Part shown: positions 61,430 to 64,000 of the stretch, in pieces
How the letters are laid out: every line of letters begins with the position of its first letter
How positions within the stretch are numbered: position 1 is the first letter of the stretch
DNA from: CAZRAL01 sp964598005
GTDB lineage: Bacteria > Pseudomonadota > Gammaproteobacteria > Burkholderiales > Usitatibacteraceae
Direction of reading: 5' to 3'
DNA: 64,000 nt
NCBI GenBank assembly: GCA_964598005.1
Contig: CAZRAL010000001.1
Coordinates: forward strand, 62,001 to 126,000
Translations under genes and position numbers: made by a program
Notes under the pieces: model-generated
What the model was told of the DNA's origin: nothing
The model's database searches: none
The model's input: only the letters and a program-made list of their open reading frames with translations

Positions 61430-63415
61430 ATGCCCGCACCTCCGGTTGAAGCGACCCTGGTCGATTTGTTGTTCGATCAACCCGCCGCGCTCAATGCCGA
61501 TCTGGTCTTTGGAGGAAGCGACAACGCCCCGCGTAACGATGTAACGGTAGCGGCCACACTGCCACTGCCGGTCGTTGCGATCAAATTCATTCCGGCAGCA
61601 GAGGTTCAATTGCTGGCGGGGTTACCGGGGCTCACCGTATCGTTACAGCTTCGCCCCAGTGTGCCCCTCGATGTGGGCGGCGGGCTGGGAGCGATATTGC
61701 CGGGGGTCGTATTCTCAGGCGAAGTTCACTACTATTCGCGCACGCAACGCCCAACCGTTGGCAAGACCACGCATCACTGGCAAGTGGCAAAAGCGACGGA
61801 GGATGGTACAAGGCAAGGTGAAGAGGAATCGGTCAAGGCGCCTGCGGGGTGGCAGACATTCTGGCAGGAAGCAAATATTTTGCCGCAAGGCATCCTGCAC
61901 AAGCTGCCGCCGATATTGATCGCTGCACCGGAGCAACGCGGTGCAGGCCATCAGGACGCAATGCGCATGCAGGACACGATCTGGTTCGCCAACGAAAACG
62001 GCACACCGCGCAAACTTGCTCGTTCGAGCGGGTTTCAAAATGCAGGGTCGATAAATTACGCAACAGGCTTCCGGCATCAGGATGGCGACCGTACCCAACG
62101 CGCGGCACGGATGAGCTTTTGGCAGATCGCACGGTTGATCGATCAGCGTCAAAGTTCGGACTTTCAACGCGCCACTTCCACCCCGAAAAGCTGGCACAGC
62201 AGATATCAGGAGGCGATGCCACCACCGCCAGGGATCAGTGTTTGGGTGGTTCCAGCCCCTCCCGTACTGCCGCCTTGCTATACGCCAAGTGCGCACCTTC
62301 TGTTTGCTGCATTGGCGCCTGCAGACGGCCATCTCCTTTTCTTTTGTGAAAACCACCTCACCCCACCACCACCCGATGGGGAGCCGGTGGTCGTTCCCAT
62401 TCGGAGGATTTACTTTGTGATCAATAATGTGACCTTGCACCGTGTGTCCGATGGCGCGGCGGTGCCGGTCTTCACTCTTTCGTTGTCGCTGGACGCGGCA
62501 TCCTGGACGTGGGGGTTCGATGCGCAATTACCTGCCAAGGCAGAATCGCTGGTTGCGCCGGGCCACACAACCGGGCCTATCGAGCTCGTGGCCCATGTCA
62601 ACGGCACAGCATTTCGTGTCTTCGCTGAAAACATCAGCCGCGAGCGCAGCTTCGGCAACGGGAGCATCCGCATTTCCGGACGAGGGCGCAATGCGGTGCT
62701 GGCCGCTCCCTATGCGCCAGTGATGACCTTCTCGAATGCGGAGGAACGTACTGCGCGGCAACTGATGGACGATGTGCTGACCCTCAACGGAATTCCTTTG
62801 GGCTGGACTATCGACTGGGATCTCACCGACTGGAACGTTCCGGCAGGTGTATTCACCCAACAAGGAACGTGGATCGAAGCGCTGGCTGCCATTGCGGGTG
62901 CTGCCGGAGGTTATCTGGCTCCGCATCCATCAGACCTCCGCATCCGTGTGCGACATCGCTATCCCGTTGTCCCCTGGGAATGGAATAGCGTCACTCCTGA
63001 TTTTGTGTTGCCGGTCGATGTCGTGGCCCGCGAGTCGTTGCGATGGTTAAGTAAGCCCGCATACAACCGCGTGTTTGTCTCCGGGCAGGAGGTGGGCGTG
63101 CTGGGGCAAGTGACGCGTGCGGGAACAGCTGGGGAGATTCTGGCGCCGATGGTGGTCGATCCATTGATTACCGAAGCTGCTGCTGCGCGTCAGCGTGGTA
63201 TCGCGGTATTGGCTGATACCGGGCAACAGATCGAGGTGAGCCTTCGCATGCCGGTGCTTCTTGAGACTGGGATCATCGAGCCGGGAGCCTTCGTTTTGTA
63301 TCAGGACGGGAGTGAAGGTCAAACGATCAGCCGACTGGGGCTTGTCCGTTCCACACAAATCGAAGCGGGATTGCCTGAGGTCTGGCAAACGCTGGGGGTA
63401 CAAAGCTATGCATAA
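61430..63415 (+). CDS. Tail hub-like protein
   Basis: A 661-residue protein. The C-terminal half (SIRISGRGRNAVLAAPYAPV; TARQLMDDVLTLNGIPLGWT; YNRVFVSGQEVGVLGQVTRA) has the pattern of tail hub domains. The N-terminal part is beta-rich and less clear. It overlaps the next gene by 8 bp. Confidence 0.72.
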   Translation: MPAPPVEATLVDLLFDQPAALNADLVFGGSDNAPRNDVTVAATLPLPVVAIKFIPAAEVQLLAGLPGLTVSLQLRPSVPLDVGGGLGAILPGVVFSGEVHYYSRTQRPTVGKTTHHWQVAKATEDGTRQGEEESVKAPAGWQTFWQEANILPQGILHKLPPILIAAPEQRGAGHQDAMRMQDTIWFANENGTPRKLARSSGFQNAGSINYATGFRHQDGDRTQRAARMSFWQIARLIDQRQSSDFQRATSTPKSWHSRYQEAMPPPPGISVWVVPAPPVLPPCYTPSAHLLFAALAPADGHLLFFCENHLTPPPPDGEPVVVPIRRIYFVINNVTLHRVSDGAAVPVFTLSLSLDAASWTWGFDAQLPAKAESLVAPGHTTGPIELVAHVNGTAFRVFAENISRERSFGNGSIRISGRGRNAVLAAPYAPVMTFSNAEERTARQLMDDVLTLNGIPLGWTIDWDLTDWNVPAGVFTQQGTWIEALAAIAGAAGGYLAPHPSDLRIRVRHRYPVVPWEWNSVTPDFVLPVDVVARESLRWLSKPAYNRVFVSGQEVGVLGQVTRAGTAGEILAPMVVDPLITEAAAARQRGIAVLADTGQQIEVSLRMPVLLETGIIEPGAFVLYQDGSEGQTISRLGLVRSTQIEAGLPEVWQTLGVQSYA

Positions 63416-63629
63416 TCTTTATGAAGAGTTTCGTCGGCTGATCCCGGAGTCCCCGCTGCAGGTAGGCACGGTGGTCGAGGTGGGGTTAGGCATCGTCACC
63501 GTCGCTTTGCCCGGCGGGGGTCTCATCAAAGCGCGTGGCAATGCTGCGCTTGGTCAGAAGGTATTTGTGCGTGACGATACCGTAGAAGGCATCGCGCCCA
63601 ATCTTGTCGTTGAGATGATCGAAATCTGA
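63408..63629 (+). CDS. Small beta-barrel tail protein
   Basis: A 73-residue protein from the ATG at 63408. VGTVVEVGLGIVTVALPGGG and LGQKVFVRDDTVEGIAPNLV look like an OB-fold. Such proteins sit next to hub proteins in tails. Function inferred from position. Confidence 0.68.
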   Translation: MHNLYEEFRRLIPESPLQVGTVVEVGLGIVTVALPGGGLIKARGNAALGQKVFVRDDTVEGIAPNLVVEMIEI

Positions 63630-63741
63630 CGAAATAGCCGCATACCTTGCCACATTTATCAACAAAAAAAAGATCAAAAAGCGCTTGGCTTTATCGCCAA
63701 AGAGCGCGTTCATGTCACCACATCAACTACGGAGTAAGAAC

Positions 63742-64000
63742 ATGAACAATCGATTCAAAAAAGCCATCATTGATGATGTAACTGCGCAAAACATCGATGA
63801 CAACTTGCAGGCAAACCTGCTTGATTTATTCGAATACGCCATGAAGTCGGTATCCACGACGCTGGTGCGCGAAGCCAGGTTCGATACGACTGATTTTGCA
63901 ACCGCCAAAGAACGCGGTTGCGAGGGGTTTACCTTGTTGATGAGGCGCGCCTGTTTTGAGTCCCGCAATCAATGGTTGGGGGTGTTTCAGCATGGGGATC
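63742..64000 (+). CDS. Phage protein, partial (3' end off window)
   Basis: The first 86 codons of a gene that continues past the right edge. It begins MNNRFKKAIIDDVTAQNIDD. GGAG lies 7 bases before the ATG. Helical start; no family recognised. The small hairpin at about 63680-63706 between it and the previous gene has no U-tract. Confidence 0.65.
   Translation, partial: MNNRFKKAIIDDVTAQNIDDNLQANLLDLFEYAMKSVSTTLVREARFDTTDFATAKERGCEGFTLLMRRACFESRNQWLGVFQHGD

Noticed and set aside
18019..64000. Reverse transcriptase or diversity-generating retroelement near the tail genes
   Set aside because: No reverse transcriptase or repeat of a tail-gene end is visible in the window.

Overview
The window looks like a chromosome segment of a Gram-negative proteobacterium, most likely a betaproteobacterium, carrying the left part of a lambda-type siphovirus prophage. 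The betaproteobacterial call is an inference from gene order: hemA-prfA, then ruvB-ybgC-tolQRAB-pal-cpoB-queC followed by a tRNA-Lys, with moderate GC and small MITE-like repeats. No 16S gene is present to confirm it.

Bases 1-15,940 are ordinary chromosome. On the minus strand lie prfA (cut by the left edge) and hemA. A MerR-type metal sensor and a short cation-efflux protein are divergent around a textbook MerR operator. Next come a repeat-rich gap, a membrane protein with a DUF3592-like domain and a secreted metzincin-type protease with its own terminator. The Tol-Pal envelope operon follows (ruvB, ybgC, tolQ, tolR, tolA, tolB, pal, cpoB), then queC, a YeeE/YedE transporter and tRNA-Lys(UUU). 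Bases 16,334-18,012 hold a TPM-domain protein and a small orphan gene, with a MITE-like element between them.

Bases 18,019-64,000 are prophage, continuing past the right edge. The integration module is on the minus strand: a serine recombinase, a DUF2924 protein and two related helix-turn-helix proteins. Rightward there follow accessory genes (SNase-like nuclease, DUF6794, two orphans), an XRE/ImmA regulatory pair and two large unknown genes that share a 20-bp upstream motif with it. The replication and recombination operon (26,573-34,401) encodes a Sak4-like ATPase, a probable single-strand-binding partner, an Fe-S RecB-like nuclease, a primase-helicase and a RuvC-like resolvase. A duplicated ParB-methyltransferase pair flanks an HNH endonuclease. 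The late region runs terminase, fibre-like proteins, gpW, portal, S49 protease with a nested scaffold, gpD, gpE, connectors, tail tube, a G/GT frameshift pair, tape measure and tail-tip proteins. Lysis genes and the right attachment site are not in the window.

The late operon is interrupted at 57,753-58,679 by an AT-rich island: a terminator, a secreted small protein on the opposite strand with its own promoter, and a second copy of the MITE found at 17.5 kb. The best candidates for something undescribed are the XRE/ImmA locus with its two unknown partner genes and shared operator-like motif, the TCCGGA iteron array after it, and the long dyad between the primase and the RuvC-like gene.
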